DNA from: Microbacterium sp. EYE_78 | GTDB taxonomy: Bacteria > Actinomycetota > Actinomycetes > Actinomycetales > Microbacteriaceae | NCBI RefSeq assembly: GCF_023149035.1 | Contig: NZ_JAHXMY010000002.1 | Location: forward strand, 992,001-1,056,000 | DNA: 64,000 bases | Direction of reading: 5' to 3' | Part shown: positions 7,454 to 15,194 of the stretch, in pieces | Position numbering within the stretch: the first letter of the stretch is position 1 | Layout: each line of letters starts with the position of its first letter | Translations under genes and position numbers: made by a program | Notes under the pieces: model-generated | The model's database searches: none | The model's input: only the letters and a program-made list of their open reading frames with translations | Told to the model about the DNA's origin: nothing

Positions 7454-8485
7454 TCACTTCCCCAGCATCTCCCGGACGAGCGGGATCACCCTCGTGCCGT
7501 AGAGCTCGACCGATCGCATGAGCTTGTCGTGACCCAAGGTCCCGTTGGCGTACTTCAGGTCGAACCGGCCGGCCCCGAGCGTCTGCACAGTGTCCGCGAT
7601 CTTCCGCGCGACCGTCTCCGGCGACCCCGCGTAGATGGATCCTCCCGGTCCCACCTCCTGCTGGAACCGCATCCGGCTGTACGGCGGCCACCCGCGTTCG
7701 GCGCCGATGGTGTTGTTCTGCGCCTCGAAGCCCGGGTACGCCTCCTCCCACGCTTGCTCGTCGGTCTCGGCGATGTGTCCCGGCGAGTGGATGCCGATGG
7801 GCAGGGCCGGGGTGCCGAGCTCGTCGACCGCGCGGTGATACAGGTCGACGTAAGGGCGGAACCGGGCCGCGGGGCCGCCGATGATGGCGAGCATCAGACC
7901 GTAGCCGTACCGGGCGGTGCGGATGACGGACTCCGGCGATCCCCCGACGCCGACCCACGCACGGATCCCGTTCTCAGTCTTCGGGAACACATCGGCCTGC
8001 GAGAGCGACGCGCGCATCGTCCCCTGCCACGTGACGGGCTTCTCCTCCCGGAGGATCGAGAACAGCTCGAGCTTCTCCTCGAAGAGGGCCTCGTAGTCCG
8101 ACAGGTCATAGCCGAACAGCGGGAAGGACTCGATGAACGAGCCGCGGCCGAGGATGACCTCCGCGCGTCCGTTCGAGACGGCGTCGAGCGTCGCGAAGCG
8201 CTCGTAGACGCGGACCGGGTCGTCGCTCGAGAGCACGGTGACGGCCGTGCCGAGTCGGATGCGCTCGGTCCGGGCGGCGATCGCGGCCAGCACGATCTCG
8301 GGACTCGAGACGGCGTACTCGCGGCGGTGATGCTCCCCGACCCCGATGAAGTCGACGCCCACGGCGTCGGCGAGGGCTGCCTGGTCGACGAGGTTGCGGA
8401 TCGCCTGCGCGTGCGAGACGCGCTGACCGTCGGCATCCAGCGTGATGTCACCGAAGGTGTCGAGTCCCAGTTCCACTGCGGCCAC
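7454..8485 (-). CDS. LLM-class flavin-dependent oxidoreductase
   Basis: About 343 residues of the bacterial luciferase-like monooxygenase fold: ELGLDTFGDI at the N-terminus, FIGVGEHHRREYAVSSPE (substrate pocket), ERIRLGTAV, GRAEVILGRGSF, and a C-terminal GSPETVARKI helix. Members use FMN or F420; this subgroup (FIGVGEHH) is common in actinobacteria and its substrates are unknown. I prefer the GTG at 8485, which has AAAGGGG 6 nt upstream; the in-frame ATG at 8500 lies on top of that site and has none of its own. It is a single gene between hairpins. Confidence 0.86.
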   Translation of the reverse strand: MAAVELGLDTFGDITLDADGQRVSHAQAIRNLVDQAALADAVGVDFIGVGEHHRREYAVSSPEIVLAAIAARTERIRLGTAVTVLSSDDPVRVYERFATLDAVSNGRAEVILGRGSFIESFPLFGYDLSDYEALFEEKLELFSILREEKPVTWQGTMRASLSQADVFPKTENGIRAWVGVGGSPESVIRTARYGYGLMLAIIGGPAARFRPYVDLYHRAVDELGTPALPIGIHSPGHIAETDEQAWEEAYPGFEAQNNTIGAERGWPPYSRMRFQQEVGPGGSIYAGSPETVARKIADTVQTLGAGRFDLKYANGTLGHDKLMRSVELYGTRVIPLVREMLGK

Positions 8486-8537
8486 GTCGGCCCCTTTCAT
8501 TCAGATGCATGAACCTGCGAGGAAGGAGAACGACGGA

Positions 8538-8561
8538 GGGCGCCGGGTATTCCCGACGCCC
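8538..8561 (-). terminator. Hairpin terminator after DUF885 gene
   Basis: GGGCG-c-CGGG (8538-8547) and CCCG-a-CGCCC (8552-8561) form a stem with one C-A mismatch and a TATT loop, 15 nt after the DUF885 stop. Confidence 0.6.
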
Positions 8562-8576
8562 CCCGACCGCGGCCCG

Positions 8577-10253
8577 TCAGCCCTTCGCGAGGGCGGCCCG
8601 GAGCGTGTCGAGCCCGACGCCGCCCAGACGCAGCGCGCGCATGTGGAAGCGCTTGACGTCGAAATCCGCTCCCTCGCGCTGCTGCGCGTCGTCGCGGATC
8701 TGCTCCCAGATCCGCTGGCCGACCTTGTACGACGGTGCCTGTCCTGGCCAGCCCAGGTACCGGTTCACCTCGAACCGGATGAACTCGTCCGACATGTTCA
8801 CGTTGCGGCGCATGAATTCCAGCGCATAGTCGGCGTCCCAGACACCGCCGCCGTCCGGGCGCTGCTTGCCGAGGTGCACGCCGATGTCCAGGACGACCCG
8901 GGCGGCCCGCATCCGCTGACCGTCGAGCATCCCCAGCCGGTCCGCCGGGTCGTCGAGGTAGCCGAGCTGCTCCATCAGTCGCTCCGCATAGAGGGCCCAG
9001 CCCTCGGCGTGTCCGCTCGATCCCGCGAGTAGGCGTCGCCACGAGTTCAGCTCGGTGCGGTTGTAGACGGCCTGGGCGATCTGCAGGTGATGACCGGGAA
9101 CGCCCTCGTGGTAGACCGTCGTCAGCTCGCGCCACGTGTCGAACGAGTCGACCCCCTCCGGCACCGACCACCACATGCGCCCGGGTCGGGAGAAGTCGTC
9201 GGTCGGACCCGTGTAGTAGATCCCACCCTCGTTCGTGGGCGCGATCATGCACTCCAGACGGCGGATGGGCTCGGGGATGTCGAAGTGGGTGCGCCCGAGC
9301 TCATCGACCGCCCGGTCGCTGGTCTCCTGCATCCACCGCTGCAGAGCGTCCGTGCTGCGGAGCTTGCGGCTCTCGTCCTGCTCGAGGAACGCGACCGCCT
9401 CCTCGACCGAGGCCCCCGCCTTGATCTCGTCGGCGATCGACTCCTGCTCGGCGACCATGCGGGCGAGCTCCTCGACACCCCACTCGTAGGTCTCGTCCAG
9501 GTCGATGGTCGCGCCGAGGAACCGTCGGGAATGCAGCGCGTACAACTCGCGGCCCACGGCGTCCACGTCGCCGGACGCGGGCGCGAGCTCGTCGGACAGG
9601 AACGCGGCCAGCTGGTCGTAGGCGACCCGAGCGGCGCCGGAGCCTTCCGCGAGGTCGCGGGTGAGGGATGCCGGGAGCTCCCCCTCGGACGACGCCGCAC
9701 CGCCTGCGAAGGTGGCGAAGAAGCCGGCGTCGCCGGTGTAGCGGGCGATCTGGGTGACGACCTCGGTGACCTGACGGCGAGCAGGGACGACGCCCTGCGC
9801 GATGCCGCTGCGCAGCGTCTCGATGTAGCCGGTGATGGCGGCGGGCACCGCGCCCAGGCGCTCCGCGATGACGGCCCAGTCCTCGACCGTGTCGGTCGGC
9901 ATCAGGTCGAAGACCGCGCGGAGGTCCTGCGCGGGCGAGGCGATCACGTTCACGTCGCGAAGGTGCGCCCCCGCCTCGTGGAGCGCGAGCTGCAGGGAGA
10001 GCTCCGATGAGAGGTCCATCTTCGTGACCTCGTCGACCTCGTCGGCGGCCTCGGCGGCCTCGAGGTCGCGGAGGGTTGTCGCAGCGGCTGTCGCCGCCCG
10101 TTCGGTCCCTTCCGGCGAGAGGTCGTCGAGACGCCCGTTGTGCTCGAAACGGCCGATATAGGTCGCGAGGCTCGGCGAAAGCTCGGCGAGAGTGTCCACC
10201 CAGGCGTCCGCGATCGTGTCGATGCGCGTGGGAGTGCGTTGTTCGTCGGTCAT
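8577..10253 (-). CDS. DUF885 family protein (putative zinc carboxypeptidase-like)
   Basis: 558 residues, helical throughout, of the DUF885 family. The conserved YHEGVPGHHLQ motif (about residue 395) followed by SGHAEGWALYAERLM is the family's putative metal site (HE...H and a downstream Glu), so a peptidase activity is expected but rarely proven. No signal peptide. The start is the ATG at 10253, 6 nt downstream of a TACGCT -10 box; a 50-residue N-terminal extension in the same frame overlaps the end of polA and is rejected. It reads in the same direction as polA, 31 nt after its stop, but has its own promoter. Confidence 0.88.
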   Translation of the reverse strand: MTDEQRTPTRIDTIADAWVDTLAELSPSLATYIGRFEHNGRLDDLSPEGTERAATAAATTLRDLEAAEAADEVDEVTKMDLSSELSLQLALHEAGAHLRDVNVIASPAQDLRAVFDLMPTDTVEDWAVIAERLGAVPAAITGYIETLRSGIAQGVVPARRQVTEVVTQIARYTGDAGFFATFAGGAASSEGELPASLTRDLAEGSGAARVAYDQLAAFLSDELAPASGDVDAVGRELYALHSRRFLGATIDLDETYEWGVEELARMVAEQESIADEIKAGASVEEAVAFLEQDESRKLRSTDALQRWMQETSDRAVDELGRTHFDIPEPIRRLECMIAPTNEGGIYYTGPTDDFSRPGRMWWSVPEGVDSFDTWRELTTVYHEGVPGHHLQIAQAVYNRTELNSWRRLLAGSSGHAEGWALYAERLMEQLGYLDDPADRLGMLDGQRMRAARVVLDIGVHLGKQRPDGGGVWDADYALEFMRRNVNMSDEFIRFEVNRYLGWPGQAPSYKVGQRIWEQIRDDAQQREGADFDVKRFHMRALRLGGVGLDTLRAALAKG

Positions 10254-10259
10254 GGTCCG

Positions 10260-10265
10260 AGCGTA
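10260..10265 (-). promoter_or_regulatory. -10 box (TACGCT), leaderless DUF885 gene
   Basis: TACGCT, 6 nt, then the ATG at 10253. Confidence 0.5.
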
Positions 10266-10284
10266 GACCGGGCCGCCGTCCGGG

Positions 10285-12912
10285 TCAGTGCGCGGCTTCG
10301 TCCCAGTCGCCGCCGCGGCCGATCTGGACATCGAGCGGAACGGACAGGTCGGCGGCGTCGCCCATCCGGAGCCGGACGATCTCCTCGACCGCGTCCCACT
10401 CACCCGTCGCCACCTCGACGACGAGTTCGTCGTGGATCTGCAGCAGCACCCGCGACGCCAGCTCCCGCTCGCGGAGATCGCTGTGGATCTCGTACAGCGC
10501 GATCTTCATGATGTCGGCCGCACTGCCCTGGATGGGCGCGTTGAGCGCGGCGCGCTCGGCGTTCTCCCGCAGGACGCGGTTCGGGCTCGTCAGGTCGGGG
10601 AACGGGCGGCGACGGCCGAAGATGGTCTCGGTGTAGCCGTCAATGCGCGCCTGCTCGACCGATGAGCGCAGGTAGTCCCGCACGGCGCCGAAGCGGGCGA
10701 AGTACTCGAGCATGAGCTGCTTGGCCTCAGACTGCTCGATCCGCAGCTGCTTCGACAGGCCGAAGGCGCTGAGCCCGTAGACGAGACCGTACGACATCGC
10801 CTTCACCTTGGTGCGCATGGCGGAGGTCACCTCCGCCGGCTCGACGCCGAAGACGCGTGCACCGACGAAGCGGTGGAGGTCCTCGCCCGAGTTGAACGCC
10901 TCGATGAGGCCGGGGTCGCCCGACAGATGCGCCATGATGCGCATCTCGATCTGGGAGTAGTCGGCGGTGAGGAGCGTCTCGTACCCGGCGCCGACCTCGA
11001 AGGCCGCGCGGATGCGGCGGGATTCCTCGTTCCGGATGGGGATGTTCTGCAGGTTGGGATCGGTGCTCGAGAGTCGGCCGGTCTGGCTGCCGGTCTGCAC
11101 GTACGTGGTGTGGATGCGGCCGTCGTCGGCGATCCCGACCGTCAGCGACTCGATGATCTGACGGAGCTTCGTCGCCTCTCGATGCTGCAGCAGCAGACCG
11201 AGGAAGGGATGCGGGTTCGACTCCTGCAGATCGGCGAGCACTGCGGCATCCGTCGAGTACCCGGTCTTGGTCTTGCGGGTCTTGGGCAACTCGAGCTGGT
11301 CGAACAGCACCTCCTGCAGCTGCTTCGGCGACCCGAGGTTCACCTCCCGCCCGATGATGGCGTAGGCCTCCTGCGCGATGCCGTCAGCTCGCTCGGCGAG
11401 CTCGCCGGAGAAGCCCGACAGCTTCTCGCGCGAGACCGAGACGCCGGCGAGCTCCATGTCGGCGAGGGCGTCGAGGGTGGGCAGTTCGATCTCGGTGAGC
11501 ACCCGAGCAACCGAGTCGGCGAGCTCATCACGCTGCGCGGCGGCGACCCGCAGGATGAACCAGGCGAGCTGTCCGGGGGTCGCGCCCTCGGTCTCGGGCA
11601 CCAGCTGCGACGGATCCGCCTCGGGCAGCTTCTCGTCGAGGTGACGGTCGACCAGATCGGCGAGGTTCTTGTCGGGCAGACTCGGGCGCAGCAGCCAGCC
11701 CGCGAGCATGACGTCGAACGCCAGGCCACCCAGCCGGACGCCGCCCCGACGGAGCGCTTTCACCTGAGACTTGGCGTCCGCCAGCACCTTGGGCGCATCG
11801 CTCTCGAGCCATGGCGTCAGGGCCGACCGGGCGCTGTCGTCCCATGCCGTCTCGTGGGCCTCCTCGATCGTGGCGACGCCCACGCGTGTCGGCAGACCGC
11901 CTGCGACGGTGAGCGTGACGGCGACATCACCCTCGCGCGATGCGAGCCACTCGGCAAGGGTCGCGGCATCCGTCTCGTGCGCGACGGGGGCCTCGACCTC
12001 GGGGGTCACGGGCTCGGGCTCGGCACCCATCGCTTCGAAGACCCGGGGCAGGAGCGTGCGGAACTCCAGCCGCGCGAAGATCTCGCGCACCGCCTGCGCG
12101 TCGAGCGGCTGCACAGCCAGGTCGTCGGGTGCGACCGGGAGCTCGACGTCGCGCAGCAGCGTGTTCAACTGACGATTGCGGCGGACGTCCTCGATGTGGT
12201 CTCGGAGGTTGCCGCCGACGACCCCCTTGATCTCACCGGCGCGGGAGAGCAGCTCGTCCAGGGTGCCGAACTGCGTGAGCCACTTGACCGCGGTCTTCTC
12301 GCCGACCTTCGGCACACCCGGCAGGTTGTCGCTCGTCTCGCCGACCAGCGCTGCGATGTCCGGGTAGTTCTGCGGAGGCAGACCGTACTTCTCCACGACC
12401 GCCTCGGGCGTGTAGCGCTTGAGCTGCGAGACGCCCTGGACGCTCGGGTACAGGAGGGTGACCTCATCGGTCACCAGCTGGATGGTGTCGCGGTCGCCGG
12501 AGCAGACGAGGACGTCGAAGCCGCGCTCCACGCCCTGCGTCGCCAGGGTCGCGAGGATGTCGTCGGCCTCGATGTCCTCCTTGGCGAGGACGGGCACGCC
12601 CATGGCTGCGAGGCACTCCTGCAAGAGCGGGATCTGGCCCTTGAACTCCGACGGGGACTCCGAGCGGTTCGCCTTGTACTCCTCGTAGACACGCGTGCGG
12701 AACGACTGCCGCGAGGTGTCGAAGGCGACCGCGAGGTGGGTCGGCTGCTCGGCCTTGACGAGGTTCACGAACATCGACAGGAACCCGTAGATGCCGTTGG
12801 TGTGCTGGCCGTCCTTCGTCGAGAAATTGTCGACCGGGAGGGCGAAGAAGGCCCGGTAGGCCAACGAGTGGCCGTCGACGACGAGCAGAGTAGGCTTTCC
12901 GGAGTCGCTCAC
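10285..12912 (-). CDS. polA: DNA polymerase I
   Basis: 875 residues, the usual length for actinobacterial Pol I; it fills gaps and removes RNA primers in replication and repair. The N-terminal 5'-3' exonuclease (about 1-290) is intact (DGHSLAYRAFFALP, EADDILATLA, CSGDRDTIQLV, GETSDNLPGVPKVGEKTA). The middle 3'-5' exonuclease-like domain (about 310-480) lacks the DxE metal motif: the corresponding strand reads VAVTLTVAGG, so proofreading is probably dead, as in mycobacterial and Taq enzymes. The polymerase domain has DYSQIEMRIMAHLSGD (motif A), RRTIF-like ETIFGRRRPFPD (motif B region) and QIHDELVVE (motif C). The GTG start at 12912 sits 6 nt from a TAGGCT box. Confidence 0.97.
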   Translation of the reverse strand: MSDSGKPTLLVVDGHSLAYRAFFALPVDNFSTKDGQHTNGIYGFLSMFVNLVKAEQPTHLAVAFDTSRQSFRTRVYEEYKANRSESPSEFKGQIPLLQECLAAMGVPVLAKEDIEADDILATLATQGVERGFDVLVCSGDRDTIQLVTDEVTLLYPSVQGVSQLKRYTPEAVVEKYGLPPQNYPDIAALVGETSDNLPGVPKVGEKTAVKWLTQFGTLDELLSRAGEIKGVVGGNLRDHIEDVRRNRQLNTLLRDVELPVAPDDLAVQPLDAQAVREIFARLEFRTLLPRVFEAMGAEPEPVTPEVEAPVAHETDAATLAEWLASREGDVAVTLTVAGGLPTRVGVATIEEAHETAWDDSARSALTPWLESDAPKVLADAKSQVKALRRGGVRLGGLAFDVMLAGWLLRPSLPDKNLADLVDRHLDEKLPEADPSQLVPETEGATPGQLAWFILRVAAAQRDELADSVARVLTEIELPTLDALADMELAGVSVSREKLSGFSGELAERADGIAQEAYAIIGREVNLGSPKQLQEVLFDQLELPKTRKTKTGYSTDAAVLADLQESNPHPFLGLLLQHREATKLRQIIESLTVGIADDGRIHTTYVQTGSQTGRLSSTDPNLQNIPIRNEESRRIRAAFEVGAGYETLLTADYSQIEMRIMAHLSGDPGLIEAFNSGEDLHRFVGARVFGVEPAEVTSAMRTKVKAMSYGLVYGLSAFGLSKQLRIEQSEAKQLMLEYFARFGAVRDYLRSSVEQARIDGYTETIFGRRRPFPDLTSPNRVLRENAERAALNAPIQGSAADIMKIALYEIHSDLRERELASRVLLQIHDELVVEVATGEWDAVEEIVRLRMGDAADLSVPLDVQIGRGGDWDEAAH

Positions 12913-12918
12913 CCGACC

Positions 12919-12924
12919 AGCCTA
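12919..12924 (-). promoter_or_regulatory. -10 box (TAGGCT), leaderless polA
   Basis: TAGGCT, 6 nt (GGTCGG), then the GTG of polA at 12912; no Shine-Dalgarno sequence fits between, so a leaderless message is predicted. Confidence 0.55.
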
Positions 12925-12996
12925 GTTCGGGCATGCGACACCGACTTCCCCGCACCGGTGCCGGGTCGGCACCACCCGAACCGAAGGTGATGCGCC

Positions 12997-13428
12997 ATGC
13001 CCGAGACCGCCTCCTCCCCCGCCGACGCCCTCGACTGGGCCGCCGGCCGCGGCATGGGCGCCCTGGCCGAGAAGATGGGGATCGAGTTCGTCGAGTTCAC
13101 CCCGGAACGGGCGGTGGCCCGGATGCCGGTGGCCGGCAACACGCAGCCCGTCGGGCTCCTGCACGGCGGCGCGTATGTCGTGCTCGGCGAGTCGCTGGGA
13201 TCGATGCACGCCAACCTGCACGCGGGCGAGGGGCGACTGGCGGTCGGCATCGACATCAACGCGACCCACACCCGATCGGCGACGGAGGGGTGGGTCACCG
13301 GCGTCTGCACGCCGATCCACCTCGGCCGGAGCATGACCGTCCACGAGATCGTCGTCACCGACGATCAGGGCAGGCGGTGCTCGACGGTGCGGATCACCAA
13401 CATGGTGCGCGACCAGCCGGCATCCTGA
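12997..13428 (+). CDS. Hotdog-fold thioesterase (PaaI/YbdB-like)
   Basis: 143 residues, one hotdog domain: catalytic-helix motif GLLHGGAYVVLGESLGS followed by VGIDINATH and the final strands STVRITN. This is the pattern of small acyl-CoA or aryl-CoA thioesterases (PaaI, EntH/YbdB, MenI); the substrate is unknown. GAAGGTG precedes the ATG by 6 nt. It is divergent from polA, a position often held by such a gene in actinobacteria. It is a paralogue of 1250-1645, sharing ARMPVAGNTQ/TRMPVAGNTQ and the overall strand order. Confidence 0.85.
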   Translation: MPETASSPADALDWAAGRGMGALAEKMGIEFVEFTPERAVARMPVAGNTQPVGLLHGGAYVVLGESLGSMHANLHAGEGRLAVGIDINATHTRSATEGWVTGVCTPIHLGRSMTVHEIVVTDDQGRRCSTVRITNMVRDQPAS

Positions 13429-13441
13429 GGCTCGCGCCTTC

Positions 13442-13954
13442 TCAACTCGGGAGGACGAGTTTGAAGCCGACGTGGGAGTCGACGAACCCCAGTCGCGTGT
13501 AGAACCGGTGCGCGTCGGTCCGTGCGGCATCCGAGGTCAGTTGGACGACCGTCGCGCCGACCGACGGCGCGGCGACGTCCGCCACCCAGCGCATAATGGC
13601 GGAGCCGACGCCCTGTGATCGCCATGCCTGCGCGACCCGGACCGCTTCGACCAGGAGCCGCGTGCTGCCGCGTCGCGCCATCCCGGGGATCACGGTCAGC
13701 TGCATCGTCGCGACGACGAGGTCATCGCTCTCCACCACCAGGAGGTCGTTGCTCTCCGAGGCCAGGATGCGCACCAGGCCCCGCTGGTACAGGCCACGGT
13801 CCTCCGCCGCAGCCACGTCGCCGCGCCCGGCGCTGACCGGGTCATCCGAGAGCAGCGCGATGATCGCATCGACGTCGTCCCGCATCGCGCCCCGCAGCCG
13901 GACCGGTCCCTCTCGCGATGCGAGGAGGACCGGGAGATCGAGCTCGTCGATCAC
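13442..13954 (-). CDS. GNAT-family N-acetyltransferase
   Basis: About 170 residues from the GTG at 13954, 10 nt after the pdtaR stop. The GNAT core is clear: acceptor-side strand LVVATMQLTVIPG, then the acetyl-CoA loop VAQAWRSQGVGSAIMRWV (R/Q-x-x-G-x-G/A), and the C-terminal RFYTRLGFVDSHVGFKL. The substrate is unknown. The start is uncertain because no good ribosome binding site is seen; a Met 23 residues in would still leave the domain intact. It lies downstream of pdtaR and converges on the thioesterase gene with 13 nt between stops. Confidence 0.8.
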   Translation of the reverse strand: MIDELDLPVLLASREGPVRLRGAMRDDVDAIIALLSDDPVSAGRGDVAAAEDRGLYQRGLVRILASESNDLLVVESDDLVVATMQLTVIPGMARRGSTRLLVEAVRVAQAWRSQGVGSAIMRWVADVAAPSVGATVVQLTSDAARTDAHRFYTRLGFVDSHVGFKLVLPS

Positions 13955-13964
13955 GACCGGGGTG

Positions 13965-14588
13965 TCAGGACTTCTTGGGCGCGAGCTGCTCGATGATCGC
14001 CTTGGCGACGTCCTGCATCGTGAGGCGACGATCCATCGACGCCTTCTGGATCCAGCGGAACGCCTCGGGCTCGGACAGGCCCATCTTCTCGTTGAGCAGG
14101 CCCTTGGCGCGGTCGACGAGCTTGCGGGTCTCGAAGCGCTCGACCATGTCGGCGACCTCGGCCTCGAGCGTGATGATCTGCTCGTAGCGTGCGAGCGCGA
14201 TCTCGATCGCCGGGAGCAGGTCGTTCGGCGTGAACGGCTTGACGACGTAGGCGAGGGCGCCTGCTTCACTCGCGCGCTCGACGAGCTCCTTCTGGCTGAA
14301 GGCCGTCAGGAGGACGACCGGCGCCACGTGGTTCTTGCTCAGCTTCTCTGCCGCACTGATGCCGTCGAGGACGGGCATCTTCACGTCCATGATGACGAGG
14401 TCCGGACGCAGCTCCGTCGCGAGCTGCACGGCGGTCTCACCGTCGCCCGCCTCGCCGACCACGTCGAAGCCGCTGTCGCGCAGGATCTCGACGATGTCGA
14501 GGCGGATCAGCGACTCATCCTCCGCGACGACGACGCGTCGGGGAGCGGGAGCTGCCTGGGGGGCGGAGGTGGGTTCCTGCTCAGTCAC
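13965..14588 (-). CDS. pdtaR: ANTAR-domain response regulator PdtaR
   Basis: 207 residues. The receiver domain (about 17-135) has the acidic pocket AEDES, the phospho-acceptor Asp in LVIMDVKMP, the LLTA Thr and the YVVKPF Lys. The C-terminal ANTAR domain (about 145-200) reads VDRAKGLLNEKMGLSEPEAFRWIQK, the RNA-binding pair of helices that antiterminates transcription by binding dual hairpins. This is the PdtaR of the PdtaS-PdtaR system; no histidine kinase is encoded in the window. I prefer the GTG at 14588, 7 nt after a TAGGAT box, to the ATG at 14597, which lies inside that box. The polA-pdtaR neighbourhood matches mycobacteria. Confidence 0.95.
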   Translation of the reverse strand: MTEQEPTSAPQAAPAPRRVVVAEDESLIRLDIVEILRDSGFDVVGEAGDGETAVQLATELRPDLVIMDVKMPVLDGISAAEKLSKNHVAPVVLLTAFSQKELVERASEAGALAYVVKPFTPNDLLPAIEIALARYEQIITLEAEVADMVERFETRKLVDRAKGLLNEKMGLSEPEAFRWIQKASMDRRLTMQDVAKAIIEQLAPKKS

Positions 14589-14595
14589 GTCGTCC

Positions 14596-14601
14596 ATCCT
14601 A
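14596..14601 (-). promoter_or_regulatory. -10 box (TAGGAT), leaderless pdtaR
   Basis: TAGGAT, 7 nt (GGACGAC), then the GTG at 14588. Confidence 0.5.
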
Positions 14602-14627
14602 GGCCAGGCCGTGCATGCTTCCTGCGG

Positions 14628-14633
14628 TAGGGT
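14628..14633 (+). promoter_or_regulatory. Possible tRNA promoter -10 (TAGGGT)
   Basis: TAGGGT ends 13 nt before the mature tRNA 5' end, a fitting distance for a tRNA promoter. No clear -35 box. Confidence 0.35.
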
Positions 14634-14646
14634 CGATCAGGCGCGC

Positions 14647-14732
14647 GCCGGTGTGGCGGAATGGCAGACGCGACCGACTCAAACTCGGTTGCCCGAAAGG
14701 GCGTGTGGGTTCGACTCCCACCACCGGCACCA
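14647..14732 (+). tRNA. tRNA-Leu (anticodon CAA)
   Basis: Acceptor arms GCCGGTG (14647-14653) and CACCGGC (14722-14728) pair perfectly, followed by A and an encoded CCA (14730-14732). The anticodon stem ACCGA/TCGGT encloses the loop CTCAAAC, giving anticodon CAA, which reads UUG. The long variable arm CCC-GAAA-GGG and the T-loop GGTTCGACTCC confirm a class II leucine tRNA. A terminator hairpin starts 7 nt downstream. Confidence 0.97.
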
Positions 14733-14738
14733 GCAGAG

Positions 14739-14760
14739 CGGCGCCCCCGAGGGGGCGCCG
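14739..14760 (+). terminator. tRNA-Leu terminator
   Basis: CGGCGCCCCC (14739-14748) and GGGGGCGCCG (14751-14760) are perfect arms around GA, followed by TTCCC. It ends the tRNA transcript. Confidence 0.75.
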
Positions 14761-14779
14761 TTCCCGTCTCCGTCCGCGG

Positions 14780-15046
14780 TCAGGTCGTCCGACGGCGGCC
14801 GACGATGAGGCCGTAGATCAGCAGCACGATCAGCGAGCCGCCGATGGCGAGCAGCCATGTCTGGATGCTGAAGAACTCCTCGAGCGGGCGGTTGAAGAGC
14901 ACGCTGCCGAGCCAGCCGCCCAACAGCGCTCCCACCACGCCCAGGATCAGGGTGATGAACCAGCCGCCGCCCTGCTTGCCCGGAAGGATCAGCTTCGCGA
15001 TCGCGCCGGCGATGAGCCCCAGAATCAGAAAACCGATGAACCCCAT
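14780..15046 (-). CDS. GlsB/YeaQ/YmgE family stress-associated membrane protein
   Basis: 88 residues, three hydrophobic segments (about 2-20, 28-48, 60-80). The start GFIGFLILGLIAGAIAKLI and the following GGWFITLILGVVGALLGGWLG are diagnostic of the transglycosylase-associated (GlsB/YeaQ) family, found in general-stress regulons; its biochemical role is unknown. A strong GGAGGTCATC site precedes the ATG. It converges on the tRNA and reads toward its terminator. Confidence 0.9.
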   Translation of the reverse strand: MGFIGFLILGLIAGAIAKLILPGKQGGGWFITLILGVVGALLGGWLGSVLFNRPLEEFFSIQTWLLAIGGSLIVLLIYGLIVGRRRTT

Positions 15047-15144
15047 GATGACCTCCTGTGGCCGGGAAACGGATACCTGTGGCGTGAAGGTACGCCTCGC
15101 GGAGCCCCCGGCGGCAGGCCTTCCCCCGCTCCCCCGACAGTGCT

Positions 15145-15177
15145 AGAGGCGGGCACCCCGAAGGGATGCCCGCCTCT
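15145..15177 (-). terminator. Terminator of the long trp-lgt-glt-pyk block
   Basis: Arms AGAGGCGGGCA (15145-15155) and TGCCCGCCTCT (15167-15177) pair perfectly, and the interior CCC/GGG can extend the stem. It begins 18 nt beyond the pyk stop and probably ends the whole minus-strand block. Confidence 0.8.
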
Positions 15178-15194
15178 CGCGGAACGGCTCGGGG

